Source: Triatoma infestans (Eukaryota > Arthropoda > Insecta > Hemiptera > Reduviidae). Taken from it: a stretch of DNA of 64,000 bases. Both the position numbers and the translations under genes were made by a program. The stretch's first letter is position 1; every line of letters starts with the position of its first letter. This document shows positions 36,101 through 44,258 of this stretch, piece after piece. Location: NCBI GenBank assembly GCA_011037195.1, contig JAAEAF010002308.1, positions 104,976 through 168,975 on the forward strand, written 5' to 3'. The notes under the pieces are model-generated. The model worked only from the letters and a program-made list of their open reading frames with translations. It made no database searches and had not been told where the DNA came from.

Positions 36101-36823
36101 GTCGAGATTTTGTTCAAACAAGATCCTAGATGACTGTGAAATTCTATATTCTTTTGGAGGACCAGTAGCCTGAATTGCGCAGGGTTGTTGAATGTGTCCG
36201 TATGCAAAACGATGAGGATATTCGCTGTTTTTATAGCCAGAATCTGGTATTAGTGGTTGTTGAAAAAATGCTGACGGCTTGGAAGGAGTTGGTAATTGTG
36301 TCTGTTTTTTCGGATCGACAAATGCAGTATTCAGCTGAGAATTATGCTGATTTAAACTCTGTAATTGTACATGTGGATTAACGTTATCATAAGGTTTTGA
36401 TGATGCATTTGGTACAACACTTTCATGAGGTAATATACCAAATGGACTACCCTGTGACCAACCAGTAGTTTGTTCAAAAAAATTCCCACTCACAGATGGC
36501 AATTGATTATACTCTGGTTCGGAGGACTGTTTAATTGAAGATCGATGTTGAAATGATCCATAATGTGCTTTCTGATGAAAAATTGGGGTAAACATGCCAT
36601 CGTATGGAGGTGGAGATAAGAAACCAGTCGGCGTAAATGGTGATGCTGTGGGCATAGTCGAACCAGCATGTGCTTGTAAAAGGAGTTGCGATGTTGAAGA
36701 TGGTATTCCTTGGCCACAACTATTACCCAATAAATCACTTGAAGAGCCACCTTGGATTCCACTAGAGTTAGTTAGCCTATTGTATGATGCTGCATATGCA
36801 GACCACGATCCAACTGGATCCAT
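12092..36823 (-). CDS. QSER1/PRR12-like protein with DUF4211-type C-terminus
   Basis: Ten coding exons, all with consensus splice sites and matching phases: 36823-34360, 34290-34103, 29386-29254, 22546-22368, 22193-22056, 16045-15918, 15833-15709, 15613-15351, 13746-13564 and 12169-12092. Together they give 1292 codons and a stop. Residues 1-820 are rich in Ser, Gln, Pro and Asn and likely disordered. About 884-930 is a Lys-rich and Asp-rich stretch (FDEDDDDDDEYVPSSKRKKR). Residues 989-1270 look globular and fit the DUF4211 domain shared by vertebrate QSER1 and PRR12: WRVKEHNMLHKFLHF, DDYFLNNVKVIDDYIDKLK, then a Cys/His patch CPSCFEYFQVMHKLCHYKKH. In vertebrates QSER1 is a chromatin protein that limits DNA methylation at regulatory regions; the same role here is inference. 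ATG at 36823 (GCCATGG) is preferred over 36856 because its context is better. The family name rests on recall of the domain pattern, not a search. Confidence 0.8.
12770..13127 (+). mobile_element. LINE ORF2 C-terminal fragment
   Basis: A plus-strand frame encodes QCAVACFRLATRHDYLNKHL, then DHILKCAALQES, then AARSRMAEKANDE. This resembles the post-RNase H Cys/His knuckle region of insect LINEs. The fragment at 38410-38990 has the related LNKHLFRIGVAQ. It lies in the last intron of the QSER1/PRR12-like gene, antisense to it, and is followed by a T/A-rich simple tail (13140-13215). Confidence 0.65.
13564..13746 (-). CDS. QSER1/PRR12-like exon 9
   Basis: Acceptor atttcag, donor GTTAGT. It encodes the Cys/His patch CPSCFEYFQVMHKLCHYKK and a second Cys in HIFGLCDEQ, a possible zinc site. 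Confidence 0.9.
13806..13925 (+). mobile_element. Hammerhead-like half-palindrome (copy 3, best core)
   Basis: Plus-strand arm of the same family as 10856-11012. Boxes in order: GGCATC, CTGAAGA at 13844-13850, T, the perfect hairpin GGGCGAACGCCC at 13852-13863, GAAA at 13864-13867, CCGATC ending at 13873, then GATGACC. CATC before the core can pair with GATG after it (stem I). All catalytic boxes match a hammerhead; the only arm change is GGTC to GATC in the tiny stem III. It lies in intron 8 of the QSER1/PRR12-like gene. Confidence 0.72.
14114..14127. repeat. Left target-site duplication
   Basis: tcttcccatgtatt, repeated exactly at 15269-15282 on the other side of the LINE fragment. Confidence 0.9.
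14128..15268 (-). mobile_element. 5'-truncated LINE with poly(A) tail
   Basis: A 1.14-kb insertion between 14-bp duplications, with a poly(A) tail on its minus strand (T run at 14128-14140). The minus-strand frame at 14835-14593 encodes the end of an RNase H domain: LLFGVPGHVSFEGNEMADAL and AKRAVASPFLGPEPF. The rest is the ORF2 C-terminus and 3' UTR, with stops. It is a different family from the (TAA)n-tailed LINE. It sits in intron 8 of the QSER1/PRR12-like gene, in sense orientation. Confidence 0.9.
15269..15282. repeat. Right target-site duplication
   Basis: Second copy of tcttcccatgtatt. See 14114-14127. Confidence 0.9.
15351..15613 (-). CDS. QSER1/PRR12-like exon 8
   Basis: Acceptor cttttag, donor GTAATT. 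It encodes the Asp-Asp-Tyr helix DDYFLNNVKVIDDY and WTEQICEAIEKYPGY, the part that most resembles DUF4211, then CICYGNAEVAIGLEG. Confidence 0.9.
15709..15833 (-). CDS. QSER1/PRR12-like exon 7
   Basis: Acceptor ttttag, donor G|GTGGAA. It encodes DIIDRTIKDSMKYQDNFDIF and continues to SNFLKAIVQEK. Confidence 0.9.
15918..16045 (-). CDS. QSER1/PRR12-like exon 6
   Basis: Acceptor tttaag (AAG rather than CAG), donor AG|GTTAGC. It encodes FTAWSPGSKFVYAAIDVKLV, followed by a basic helix-like stretch. Confidence 0.88.
16130..17050 (+). repeat. Diverged ~300-bp tandem repeat
   Basis: The block ttttctcaaaaatggctcc recurs at about 16380 and 16683. Around it, the order 'aaccggaagt', 'cgattttcttgaaactt', 'acaacttttatttaaaaca', 'tttctctggg', 'aaattcatttaag' repeats with a period near 300 bp. 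The aaccggaagt-type segment occurs at about 16329, 16627 and 16921, so there are a little over two units. Single diverged units lie at 17925-18010, 31880-32060 and possibly 39070-39190. Confidence 0.75.
17925..18010 (+). repeat. Fragment of the ~300-bp repeat
   Basis: cagttttcgcgattttctc, an A run, then gattttctttaaattt matches the core of the unit at 16130-17050. Confidence 0.6.
18595..19010. repeat. Possible short inverted-repeat element
   Basis: G+C-rich segments at about 18600-18660 and 18940-19010 share ccgctctag and a cccggac-type block in opposite orientation, separated by about 280 bp that includes a (TA)n run (18677-18699). This may be a small DNA element with degraded termini; the match is partial. 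Confidence 0.35.
19151..21590 (+). mobile_element. Internally deleted gypsy-like LTR element (copy 1)
   Basis: Begins with an LTR (TGTTATAATCCATATGATT at 19151), a gag-like region near 19560-20200, then a protease frame at 20373-20639. The protease has YDTEAVVSVISYKLYRKI, with DTE where Ty3/gypsy proteases have DTG. Reverse transcriptase and most of integrase are missing; only a short integrase-end remnant (ctatcaacgttgatggcaat) follows. A polypurine tract (aaggggaaaggaaag, 21386-21400) precedes a second, truncated LTR at 21401. A LINE fragment interrupts the element from about 20714. Confidence 0.8.
20714..21385 (+). mobile_element. LINE RNase H/C-terminal fragment inside gypsy copy 1
   Basis: Encodes, with frameshifts, an RNase H end (GIQGHKGNEAADRLASEG-like, near 20770-20830) and a C-terminal region LLTGHCRHNKHIHRM, then a degraded Cys/His knuckle near 21080. 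It separates the gypsy integrase remnant from the polypurine tract. Confidence 0.7.
22056..22193 (-). CDS. QSER1/PRR12-like exon 5
   Basis: Acceptor attacag, donor GTAAGC. It encodes VYDFVIATSDQKNYFPPIW and RVKEHNMLHKFLHFVKN, the start of the presumed DUF4211 region. Confidence 0.9.
22368..22546 (-). CDS. QSER1/PRR12-like exon 4
   Basis: Acceptor tttgcag, donor GTTAGT. It encodes a basic, Pro-rich linker (KKKAPTNSKPKVVITKPQP) leading into NPAFPFN at the edge of the globular domain. Confidence 0.9.
23043..23055. repeat. Left target-site duplication of palindromic element
   Basis: actagaacatgga, repeated at 23326-23338. Confidence 0.88.
23056..23325. mobile_element. Complete 270-bp palindromic retroposon with hammerhead-like motif (copy 4)
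   Basis: Bounded by a perfect 13-bp duplication. The left arm (to about 23145) is the inverted form of the right arm (about 23165-23297): gtggtcatcgaccggttgcg against cgcaaccggtcgatgaccac. The plus-strand arm carries CTGATGA (23220-23226), T, GGGCCAACGCCC, GCAA (GAAA in other copies), CCGGTC ending at 23249, then GATG. A short non-palindromic tail (about 23298-23325) ends in an A/C-rich run. It lies in intron 3 of the QSER1/PRR12-like gene. Inverted arms plus retroposon-like duplications fit the LTR-like ends of Penelope-type elements better than a DNA transposon. Confidence 0.78.
23326..23338. repeat. Right target-site duplication
   Basis: Second copy of actagaacatgga. See 23043-23055. Confidence 0.88.
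23505..23630. repeat. Degenerate copy of the palindromic family
   Basis: gcttcattttgtgagcatta, then ccgacggctttagtcgg, corresponds to the left arm seen at 10880-10912. The core boxes are lost. Confidence 0.45.
24023..24035. repeat. Left target-site duplication of SINE
   Basis: tatcttggtgttg, repeated at 24230-24242. Confidence 0.88.
24036..24229 (+). mobile_element. tRNA-derived SINE (Thr-like head)
   Basis: A 194-bp insertion with a perfect 13-bp duplication. The tRNA-like head has box A (tggtgtagtggtta) and box B (agttcgagtcccg), the internal RNA polymerase III promoters. The anticodon-loop position reads cttgtaa, so TGT (Thr-like). The body continues to cgtctacgacacc and ends in a short A-rich tail. 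It is not a functional tRNA gene because the 3' acceptor strand is replaced by the SINE body. A degraded relative is at 52440-52615. Confidence 0.85.
24230..24242. repeat. Right target-site duplication of SINE
   Basis: Second copy of tatcttggtgttg. Confidence 0.88.
24345..24570 (+). mobile_element. tRNA-derived SINE, second family (Ala-like head)
   Basis: Head with box A (ttagctcagtggtagcgc) and box B (gggttctagtccagc); the anticodon-loop position reads ctagcaa, so AGC (Ala-like). The body has gattttctcttcttaggagc, ctctacagctcac and tgttgacgcgcc, followed by an A-rich tail. Other copies: 28881-29119 (minus), 38104-38330 (plus), 44110-44258 (minus) and 54905-55095 (minus). Confidence 0.85.
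25128..25150 (+). repeat. SINE tail fragment
   Basis: tgttgacgcgccttaaaatt is the 3' end of the Ala-like SINE family, preceded by a T run. It lies just upstream of the second gypsy-like copy. Confidence 0.6.
25174..27211 (+). mobile_element. Internally deleted gypsy-like LTR element (copy 2)
   Basis: Same family as copy 1. The LTR begins TGTTACAATCCATATGATT at 25174. Then come a gag-like region (EKRIKNLNSLFSLK; GRLFQEDDIPLDEPLNFL) and a protease remnant with DTEAAVS (26530-26550), again DTE instead of DTG. The start of the reverse transcriptase follows (LFPSVFSYEVGEINNYEYSL, SKPIHMKVLSVPFALKEK, 26837-26980). The sequence then jumps to the end of integrase (YINVDGILIRKHTNQIRTT in a shifted frame, 27030-27080). 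The polypurine tract is aaggggagaggaaa (27198-27211). Confidence 0.82.
25797..25964 (+). repeat. 84-bp tandem duplication in gypsy copy 2
   Basis: The segment starting atcattccaagaattgattg at 25797 is repeated from 25881 almost without change. Copy 1 has a single unit, so the duplication arose in copy 2. Confidence 0.88.
27290..28786 (-). mobile_element. Jockey-like LINE, 5'-truncated
   Basis: Minus-strand reverse transcriptase in pieces. 28784-28269 encodes SLWSATKKILKYKN, then SSYRPISLLPLLGKIFEKLF. 28058-27561 encodes HLNILESWLRKWRIQVNQLK, CYLGLSLDKQLPWNSH, LLAPIWTYGFELYGTA and IQYLQSKILRTIVSVPFYIS. The region between, which should hold the YADD motif, is shortened and frameshifted. No endonuclease is present. 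It lies between the polypurine tract of gypsy copy 2 and an LTR remnant at 28790, in intron 3 of the QSER1/PRR12-like gene. Confidence 0.88.
28790..29240 (+). repeat. Gypsy LTR remnant, interrupted by a SINE
   Basis: cccatatgattttatttc, then aataatcatatgtttata matches the LTRs at 19151 and 25174. It resumes after the SINE (tagaacttttcaaatacaat, 29155-29174). It may be the 3' LTR of copy 2, separated from it by the Jockey-like LINE. Confidence 0.7.
28881..29119 (-). mobile_element. Ala-like SINE inserted in an LTR
   Basis: Reverse complement of the family at 24345-24570: the head at 29119-29045 has ggaattagttaagtggttag and the box B ggttcgagtccaat. The poly(A) tail appears as T at 28881-28891. 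Imperfect 11-bp duplications (aattattatta/aattataatta) flank it inside the LTR. Confidence 0.82.
29254..29386 (-). CDS. QSER1/PRR12-like exon 3
   Basis: Acceptor cattag, donor G|GTTAGT. It encodes two basic clusters (KPKSGRKKKR and SSKRKKR) flanking a run of Asp, a likely nuclear-localisation or chromatin-contact segment. Confidence 0.9.
30534..30547. repeat. Left target-site duplication
   Basis: cgctgatatccgta, repeated at 30918-30931. Confidence 0.92.
30548..30917 (-). mobile_element. 370-bp 5'-truncated LINE inside the Tc1 relic
   Basis: The minus-strand frame (about 30939-30643) encodes GFLTGHCGLRRHLYIMGLVP, DPFCRVCETEEETPMHLMTN and KVLVRFVRSVVKLRWL. This is nearly the same as the end of the 5.0-kb LINE at 9570-9835. 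The (TAA)n tail appears as ttattattatt at 30548. Perfect 14-bp duplications bound it. Confidence 0.92.
30918..30931. repeat. Right target-site duplication
   Basis: Second copy of cgctgatatccgta. Confidence 0.92.
31453..34102. other. Intron 2 of the QSER1/PRR12-like gene, no other gene
   Basis: AT-rich intron sequence. A fragment of the ~300-bp repeat lies at 31880-32060. A short segment near 33910-33985 ends in taataataattattataata and may be an old LINE tail. Nothing else could be supported. Confidence 0.5.
31880..32060 (+). repeat. Single diverged unit of the ~300-bp repeat
   Basis: aacccagaagtgcgacatta, then cgagtttttc, gatttttcttaaactttg and tataacttttatttaaaa follow the same order as the tandem units at 16330-17000. 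Confidence 0.6.
34103..34290 (-). CDS. QSER1/PRR12-like exon 2
   Basis: Acceptor tttcag and donor GTGAGT. The phase joins exon 1 (G|AG). It encodes an acidic, Lys-containing segment ending PASDSDLDPAWEPTS. Confidence 0.9.
34360..36823 (-). CDS. QSER1/PRR12-like exon 1 (coding)
   Basis: The 2464-nt first coding exon starts MDPVGSWSAYAASYNRL and ends NANAK before donor G|GTATTT. It encodes almost two thirds of the protein. A conserved-looking block near its end, AEYHVTYLNFLKGN, stands out from the low-complexity sequence. An acceptor (gtttgttttag) ends at 36881, so 36824-36880 is probably 5' UTR joined to an upstream non-coding exon. Confidence 0.92.
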
Positions 36824-36880
36824 GGCATTGTTTGGCCAAGATATTATAATTTGCAATATTCATCATATTTTCTTTTTAAA

Positions 36881-38103
36881 CTAAAACAAACAAGAGTTTA
36901 TTAGTACTCTTGAAGTTAACAATGCATTAAAATTTATACTTGAACATATTTCTGTAGCAAGTACCAAAGAAAAACTACTATAACGAACAATATCTTCCAA
37001 TTTCTATATTTTTATTGCCACTTCTTATAAAATTTAAAAACATTATCATCTATTATTAGATTCGCAGCATCTTTCTTTAAAAATCTTGTTTTTTTTTGTT
37101 TTTACTTTTTTTAATTGTTATAATGTAAACGTAAACATCAATGAATTTCTTCTTTTGCAATATCACTTCCGACAATGCTACAAACTCGACATCAGTATCT
37201 TTTTTAATATATGAATTCTTTAAATACATGAATTACTATATATTTAAATCACAAGGACTTGACTTGCCCATGTGTATAAATTATGAATGCACAATCACCG
37301 GTACTATTATGACCAGAATTTATTTAAATTTTTGTCAATATTTAAAAAAAGTTCTTCATTTTCAGCAGTATAAATAAAAGTATGATGCTACAAATCTGGC
37401 TTTATGATGTTAAATCCACAAATGGTTTTAATCTCACCCCCTCCCATTACTCATCATATTGGATTTCATGATCTAATTTATAAATCTTCATCTTATGGAG
37501 ATAAACGTTTATTTGTGATACACAAACAAATATGGTCTGGAACGAGGGAAACTTCATCTACTATTATATGTTCAACAGAGGCTTTAAAAAAAATGAAAGT
37601 AATAAGGCTCGGATGGGATACAATTTCTAAAAAGAATACTTAGCATACTCTGATGACATGCAGCATTAAACCGAAACTTGCTGGAGCGTGGAATAGCAAA
37701 AAAGCACATAGATGGTTTGACAAAGAAAAAATGCCTAACTGTATGTACAGAACGATAACATTTTCAAATAACTGGAAGCTATGAGGAAAGTATGAACGGA
37801 ATCGGTAGATACAAGGAGAGCTGTGTATTTTAGCATTGCTTCAAAAATGATCAATTTCTGCAGGACTTAGTATCTCAAGCAATCACAAAAATGTTCTAAG
37901 GCACCTACAAAACTCGACCTTACAAATAGTTCGAAAGAATAAACAAAAGTGGATAAAAAGAAATTTATAATTCTACTAATCGTAGTTTCCATTAAATGTT
38001 CCCTTAAATCATAAAAAATGTACATTACAATGTTTGTCTTATTTTGCCAATAACTTTTATACTGCAGCAATTGAAAGTATTGGGATATAGTAAATTCTCA
38101 CTC
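36881..38103. other. Upstream region, no supported gene
   Basis: Probably contains the promoter and any non-coding first exon of the QSER1/PRR12-like gene, but no such element could be pinned down. An open frame of 79 codons at 37404-37643 has no recognisable domain. Confidence 0.4.
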
Positions 38104-38330
38104 AGGGAAGGGATTAGCTCAGTGGTTAGCGCATTGGATTAGCAATGCGGAGATTCCGGGTTCGAGTTCAGCAATGCAGCGCTAGATTTTCTCTTCCTAG
38201 GAGCCTCTACAGCTCACTGTCCGGTGACGAACTGTGTGTCTGTAAGGAAGAATACTGTCCGGAGGCCGCAAGTACACAAAGAAGACTGCGGGCGCTAATG
38301 ATCATGCTTGTTGACGCACCTTAAATTAGC
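38104..38330 (+). mobile_element. Ala-like tRNA-derived SINE
   Basis: The best-preserved head of the family: ggattagctcagtggttagc (box A) and gggttcgagttcagc (box B), anticodon-loop position ttagcaa. The body has gattttctcttcctaggagc and ends ttgacgcaccttaaatt. Confidence 0.85.
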
Positions 38331-38409
38331 AAAATCGCAACATTTCTTGCACCGCAAATATATGTTTTGAATTCTTTGAAGTAGGAAAAAATGTTTTACG
38401 ATTCTTCAG

Positions 38410-38990
38410 TTGGTAGGAAATGTGTTTGAAAAAATAAAGAAAACATGAAATTTCTTTTTATCCCTCGCCGGCGCGTTGGCAGCATCGGCCATGTGCCTTC
38501 GTGCAGCCCCAATATATAGCTGCTCGTCTTGAGCGTCGACCAAATCCTTGCTCCCGGAGCGAACGTCCTCCAGAGCTGGGCAAATTTCGACTTGAGCACC
38601 AGACATCTCCACTTCGCCATCACACAACACACAATTTGGAGTTGCGCCACACCGATCCTAAACAAGTGCTTGTTTAAATATCATGTCCAGTTATTAGACG
38701 GAAGCATGCTGCAAAAACGTTCCTTGGGAGATGCGATGGGAGCAGTCCGTTAGGCTCGCTAAGAACCTCTCACTCCTTCCCCTTGGCCTTCCCACAAAAC
38801 TCGGCTTTCATTTTACCTACTATTGTGGCCTTTAGAAATCTTATTGCATCTACAAAATCCACAGGGTTACCTGGCTGGCCGTTTCGGGAGCCTTCTTTGG
38901 CTAGCCTGCCCGCCTCTTCATTACCGCCCAGACCGCAGTGGTTCGGGATCACCCATCGTCCCTTTGGGTATTAAAAACATAAGGACACAA
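38410..38990 (-). mobile_element. LINE ORF2 3' fragment
   Basis: Minus strand: an RNase H end, VIPNHCGLGGNEEAGRLAKE, at about 38960-38890, then LNKHLFRIGVAQ and a knuckle-like CVLCDGEVEMSGAQVEICPA (shifted frames). Related to the fragment at 12770-13127. Confidence 0.72.
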
Positions 38991-41900
38991 TAGTAGGGGA
39001 TGCTCAAACCTTACTAACCCTCAGGGGATCCGTCACAATGGTTTTTGATAAGAATCCGTCAAACGGGATTGTGACTTTATCATTTTTTTCACAAATTGCT
39101 CGAAAACCATTCCAACGATTTTCTGTACACCAAATTCACGCATATAGTTATATCACTTCTAATTAAGCAATCCTCCGGACAATTTAATCAAGTAGACAAT
39201 TTTTCAAGTAACTGAATTTTTTTATAATTTTATACCAATTAAATGTGCGAATAATTGCTCAGATAACAACTTTAGTTTATCTGCATTCTCTAGACGGATA
39301 ATTGGAAATAAATCATTTTCGGTTTTATTGCAGAATTCCCTTAATCCAACTTTTCGTGACCAATACCAACTAGTGGCTACTAGTATCTTGGGGATACGCG
39401 TAACATGGAACAATGGGCGCTAATTACGGACGCAAGTGAATCCTCAACATGGGAAACCTAAAAAATACTGTGCATTTGGAACGGAAATTAATAAGTTGCA
39501 AAATAGGTTAAAGATAAATCGATCATTTTTTTTAATGATGATACATATTACCTGATGAGAATTTAATGACAAAAGAGTAATTCCCAGGTGCGCCACTTAA
39601 GAAGAGAATGTAATAAGAGTGAATTCTTAGGACCAGAACAGCGATGAGTTTAGGAGAAAGATGCACATGGGATGAATTATCCAGTGTTCGGTATTTGTTG
39701 TTTTGAGTTAGAAGGTACATTTATAGAGGTGAGAATGGCTCGAGATCAAGGTCCTTAAATCTACAATTAGGTTTATTACCATGATTCAACTAATGATGTT
39801 TTTTTTTAAAGATTCTTAAAAAGAAGAACAAAACAAAAAGGGAAGAATTAGTCATATGCCAGATGCACTAAATGCGAATTGGTGTAATAACTAGCTTAGA
39901 AAAATATATTTTTATAACTAGATATGTTTTAATGGACAGGAGATTCCAGTGAAACTTGTTATATGGGGAATCATGATCAAAATGCAGTGCACATCAAAAT
40001 TCATGCTAAATATGGAATAAAATTCATTCTTTATAATATCCAATAAAAAACAGGCTCTACTCTAATAACTTTTCCAAAACATAAATCGTCCTCCATTGTA
40101 CTTCCAAGTGTTTTCTTCTCAAAATAAATGCAGGCATCTAAGATATTTCTGAATTAAAAAGCAATATATTAAGCTGCAATGTTATGAAAACATCTACATA
40201 TTCAGCCTTCACAAGAATTAATTGCTCCGAAATGCAGCATGGTTCTCATGAAATCTGCAATTGTATAACTCCAGGTAAATTCAATTTTTACAAATAGGCG
40301 GATAGTTTCTGATCTATACTTACTCCTTTTTCATCCAATTTCAACTATCACGTACATTATGATGACGGTATGGTCGATGAAAAGCAATGAATGACCTCAA
40401 ATTACTTTTAAATAATAATTGCAACGTCAATTACATATCAGAAATAACCTTGTAATTAAAAATTCGCAATGAAGTCAGCATTAACATTTCTGTATTTTCA
40501 ATTTTTTTTTTTTTTTTAAATATTTCCAATCAGAATATCTTATGCTATGATGTTAATTAGAGGCAGCTGTATAATTCTGGCGGAATCACTTTATACCTAT
40601 GAGACGAAAAACTCATGATCTTGGCTTTAATTTCCTTCAAACTTTGCTTTACAACCAAAGAAATTTTTTCATTAAGTTGGTTCTGTTCCTTAATACATCA
40701 TATATCAGCTGTTATTGGCCTGAGCAAAGTCCGCAATAAAGAGAATAACGCTGAAATGGATTAATGATTGTTGAGAATTCTGAAAAACAGGGACTTTTTA
40801 TAATTGCTCTCGTTTTCTTAGTATTTGTTTCCTGTTGTTAGGATTATGCCACAAGATTACAATATTCAGTTTGTTGAAGCCGTTCACAGTTAGGATTTTG
40901 CAAGAGCATTTGACAGGTTTAACCTTAAATTCTGTTCCTGTATTAACTGGTTTTATGTAACTGTCTCTGATAGTGTTTGCAAATCCCACCCATCAATATA
41001 CGTCGACTTCATTTATAAGTGCTGATGAATTTGGAATACAATAAACCTGAAAATTGCAACCATTCGTATAGATGGCGATTGATAGTAAACAGTGCACAGG
41101 CCAGCACAAAGCGGGTTGTAATCGCCTTCCCTCTGCTCCGAAAACCGTCTGGGAAAGGTCCTTTTAAGTGATTTATTCAACAAAGGGAAGCTTCTTCACT
41201 ATGTTCCAAATTAATGCTAATTTTTCAGAGGCATAGTCCAGCGCCATCATATTCAGGTGTCAAACTCGGAAATCTTGCAAACATCATACATTTTAAAAAT
41301 CGTAGGCCTTAATAGACCGCACCACTGTATACAGCCAAATCCAAAGCCAGACAGTCCGAATCTGTAAGCACTAGACTAATGCAGTAGCTTTTAGGATTTT
41401 AGGGCACAGTATTTGAAAAGTGCTGATTCATTCTTGAAATACAATGTCATTTTTTGTTGCTTTCCCACGCAACTAACTGCCAAAACTATAAATAGATGTT
41501 AATTTCACTAATATATTGTGTAAACTCCTTCAAGAGCTAGGAATACACTTTATAGGGTCTAAAAAACTTTCTGCATCAAACGCTTTCACTTCTTCTCAAA
41601 ACGCTTGAAAGCTAAAAATCCCACTTCATCTGCTAAATTTAATAACTAGCACCTTAACAAATAATTAGATCAACTGAAGTGGCAAAAATTATAATACAAA
41701 CCCAATAACAAGCAAAAGGTAAATTATTGTAATAAATAAAAATCTTAACATATGAATTGAATCGCTAGAAGAAAAGTTCATAACTTTAACTTTATAATAA
41801 CTTAACCTAATCCGAAGCACTCAAAATGAAGTGTTATTAATATGGTTTCAAATTTTTAATCAAAGCTTTATGAGTTTCCGCGAAATTCCAACGCCTTTCA

Positions 41901-42984
41901 TGCTTGAACTGGGCCAAAATACTAGAATTAAAAACATGTACAAAACAATAATTGATGCTACAAATAATCCTATGCACACAAGAAGCTTCGTTTTTATGGA
42001 CTGAATATTTCTTTAAAATCCTATAAGTTAGAATAAGAAGTATAAGGTTAGTAATATGAAAAGAATATTCTTTAGAGCATTATAAGCAGATAAGCTGAGC
42101 ATTATGAGCAGATAAGTCCTGCAGATAAGCTGATAAAATCAAAATAATCCAACTACAACCATAACCTTTAGCATTACATCCAAGATTACTAAGTTATACC
42201 AGTGATCTCTTTGAAAAATTCACATGCTATAACCCTTCTGAAGACAAAAAAAAAAAAAAATTAGTAATCCTAATTAGACGACTAGTAGCCATTGCAGAGC
42301 TTAAGGAATTTCATAAATACGGAGAGGTATGTAAGTGTTTAACTGTTTTCATTGTGGACTGTGCTAGAGTCCTATGAGGAAATGTGAATTTTGCTTGACA
42401 GAATTTTTAAGTATTTAATAATTTAAGAAATATTTTCTTATTGAGAAATTAAAAGTTACATGATGAAAATAGTACCATAATGTTAAAATTTTACAAGATT
42501 TAATTTCCCACTGGTAATAAAAAGGAACTGCTTATTGGCTACTAATCGAATATTTTAAAAAATTTCAATATTTCTTCTACAAGCAATATTTATCCAACAA
42601 CTAAAATATAAATTTAAACGAATTCCTGTGATTCTGATTCGGAAGCAATTCCGATTATAAATGATTTCCCAACCTCACTATGATATGAAATTTTCTATGA
42701 GTTCAATGGGATGCATGCTTACTTAGAAGTATTAATACTTATAAGGACTAAATTCTATCTTCACTGTTAATTTCAAGGAAAAAATGCGAAAGTATTACGG
42801 TATCTATTGTCTTATGTAGAAACTTACAAACATAAAATATTACATACCATTCGTAATCCAATGAAAACATAAGCATGATCAAAATAGATGATCATGCATT
42901 GACGACAAATTTTATTTTTCTGAAGAAATTTTAAAATCACAATAACATTAATGATCTTATGTTTCGCACCTCAACAAACACTTT
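38991..42984. other. Intergenic, no supported gene
   Basis: Between the QSER1/PRR12-like gene and COX15. It contains a possible ~300-bp-repeat fragment (39070-39190). A very decayed Jockey-like segment lies near 41280-41480 (gccagacagtccgaatctgt, compared with 27665-27720 of the Jockey-like LINE). No host exon could be supported. Confidence 0.45.
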
Positions 42985-43015
42985 ATGCATCAGCCACTGG
43001 CAAGGGTCACAGACG
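42985..43015 (-). repeat. SINE 3'-end fragment
   Basis: atgcatcagccactggcaag and its flank matches the end of the SINE copy at 44110-44258. Confidence 0.55.
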
Positions 43016-44109
43016 CTTCTTTCTTCAGAATCGATTATTTAATAGTCCATTCAATCTTCACAATAGTGAACAAAAGGAAGAATTTTTAAATAATTAGTAT
43101 CATGAAGCCTTAATTATATTCATTTTTTGTTTTTCTCTTTTTTTCTTTTACAAAAACTTGTACGAACCATTGCAGGTAATTCAGAAATTGTTTTTAAAAC
43201 ACACTTGAGGAAATAAATTTTTTAATAAAATAACTTTTATTTGGAATATAAATATATTAGATTATTTTGATGATTTCATGAATTTTGAAGTGAATCAAGA
43301 ATAACTAAAAAAGGGCTACTGAAAATGAGCCCCCCTAATTTTTTTTCTTTGTTCAATGTTCGTCCTCATTGAAAACAAATTGCCACACAAGTTACTTTCT
43401 ATCATAGAAATTGCCTTTTTTTCAATCAATATAGATATGAATCTTCCCCTATATTCTATCTATTTCTACCAATCAAAATCTGCTTTATTATTGCGGAATA
43501 ATAAATAAATAAATTCTAGTCGTAAATAATATTGTGGAAGGTTAACATAAGGTTATTGATTTGATTTTTAATTTGGCTTTTTATTCACAAATGGCGTAAC
43601 TAAATAAAAAAAACTTAGGATGGGTTTCAAACTTGTTATTAAAATTACTTTTTCAAGTTATTTATTTATGTAGTCCAAACTTGTTCTTACAAATACTTGT
43701 TCAAGTTATTTATTTTGTAAAATATATATTGATAAAAAGTACCCATCCTTTTAGACGGTTTGTCTAGCTACCAACCAAGTTTCTACAGATTCATCATTAC
43801 CGTACAGGTGATAGGCCAGAACCTCAGCGAAAAAAAATTAAAGGGGAGTTTAGTAGCTGTGGTTTAGAGCAATGGTGTGTGTCTTGTTAGTTTTGTTAAG
43901 GCGTGGCTTAACGATTAACTAGGATAAGCTTGGTTAAAGTGTTCGTTATCACTTGTTTCAAAATTCGTCGATACCTCTTTTAATTACCTACTTCACGAGC
44001 TTCTAACTGTTCATTTTGGACAATTTTCGTTTTAGCCAGTAAAATCTTACAAAAATTTTCTGGTAGATTATCTAAAAGAAAATCGTTTAAAATGACAAGC
44101 TTTTAAAAT
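43016..44109. other. Intergenic, no supported gene
   Basis: AT-rich. A short duplicated phrase around 43620-43710 (caaacttgtt, then tttttcaagttatttattt) is the only structure seen. Confidence 0.4.
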
Positions 44110-44258
44110 AATGTGCATCAGCCACTGGCGAGGGCCACAGACGGCTGATACTGTTGTTAGTATCGGAGCTCCTAATGGGAGAAAATCTAAGGACTGTGCT
44201 GCTGGTCTTGAACCCTGAATCGTCAGGTTCTAAAGCCACTTAACTAATCCCACCCCCA
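44110..44258 (-). mobile_element. Ala-like SINE, short variant
   Basis: Minus strand: head ggattagttaagtggcttta, box B region ggttcaagaccagc, then gattttctcccattaggagc. The end differs from the other copies and reads cagtggctgatgcac, so this is a subfamily. Confidence 0.65.

Noticed and set aside
36824..36856. Alternative start of the QSER1/PRR12-like protein at 36856
   Set aside because: In frame but in poor context (aatATGc); the ATG at 36823 has G at -3 and +4 and begins a plausible N-terminus.
37404..37643. 79-codon open frame upstream of the QSER1/PRR12-like gene
   Set aside because: No recognisable motif and no exon context; could not be told from a chance frame.
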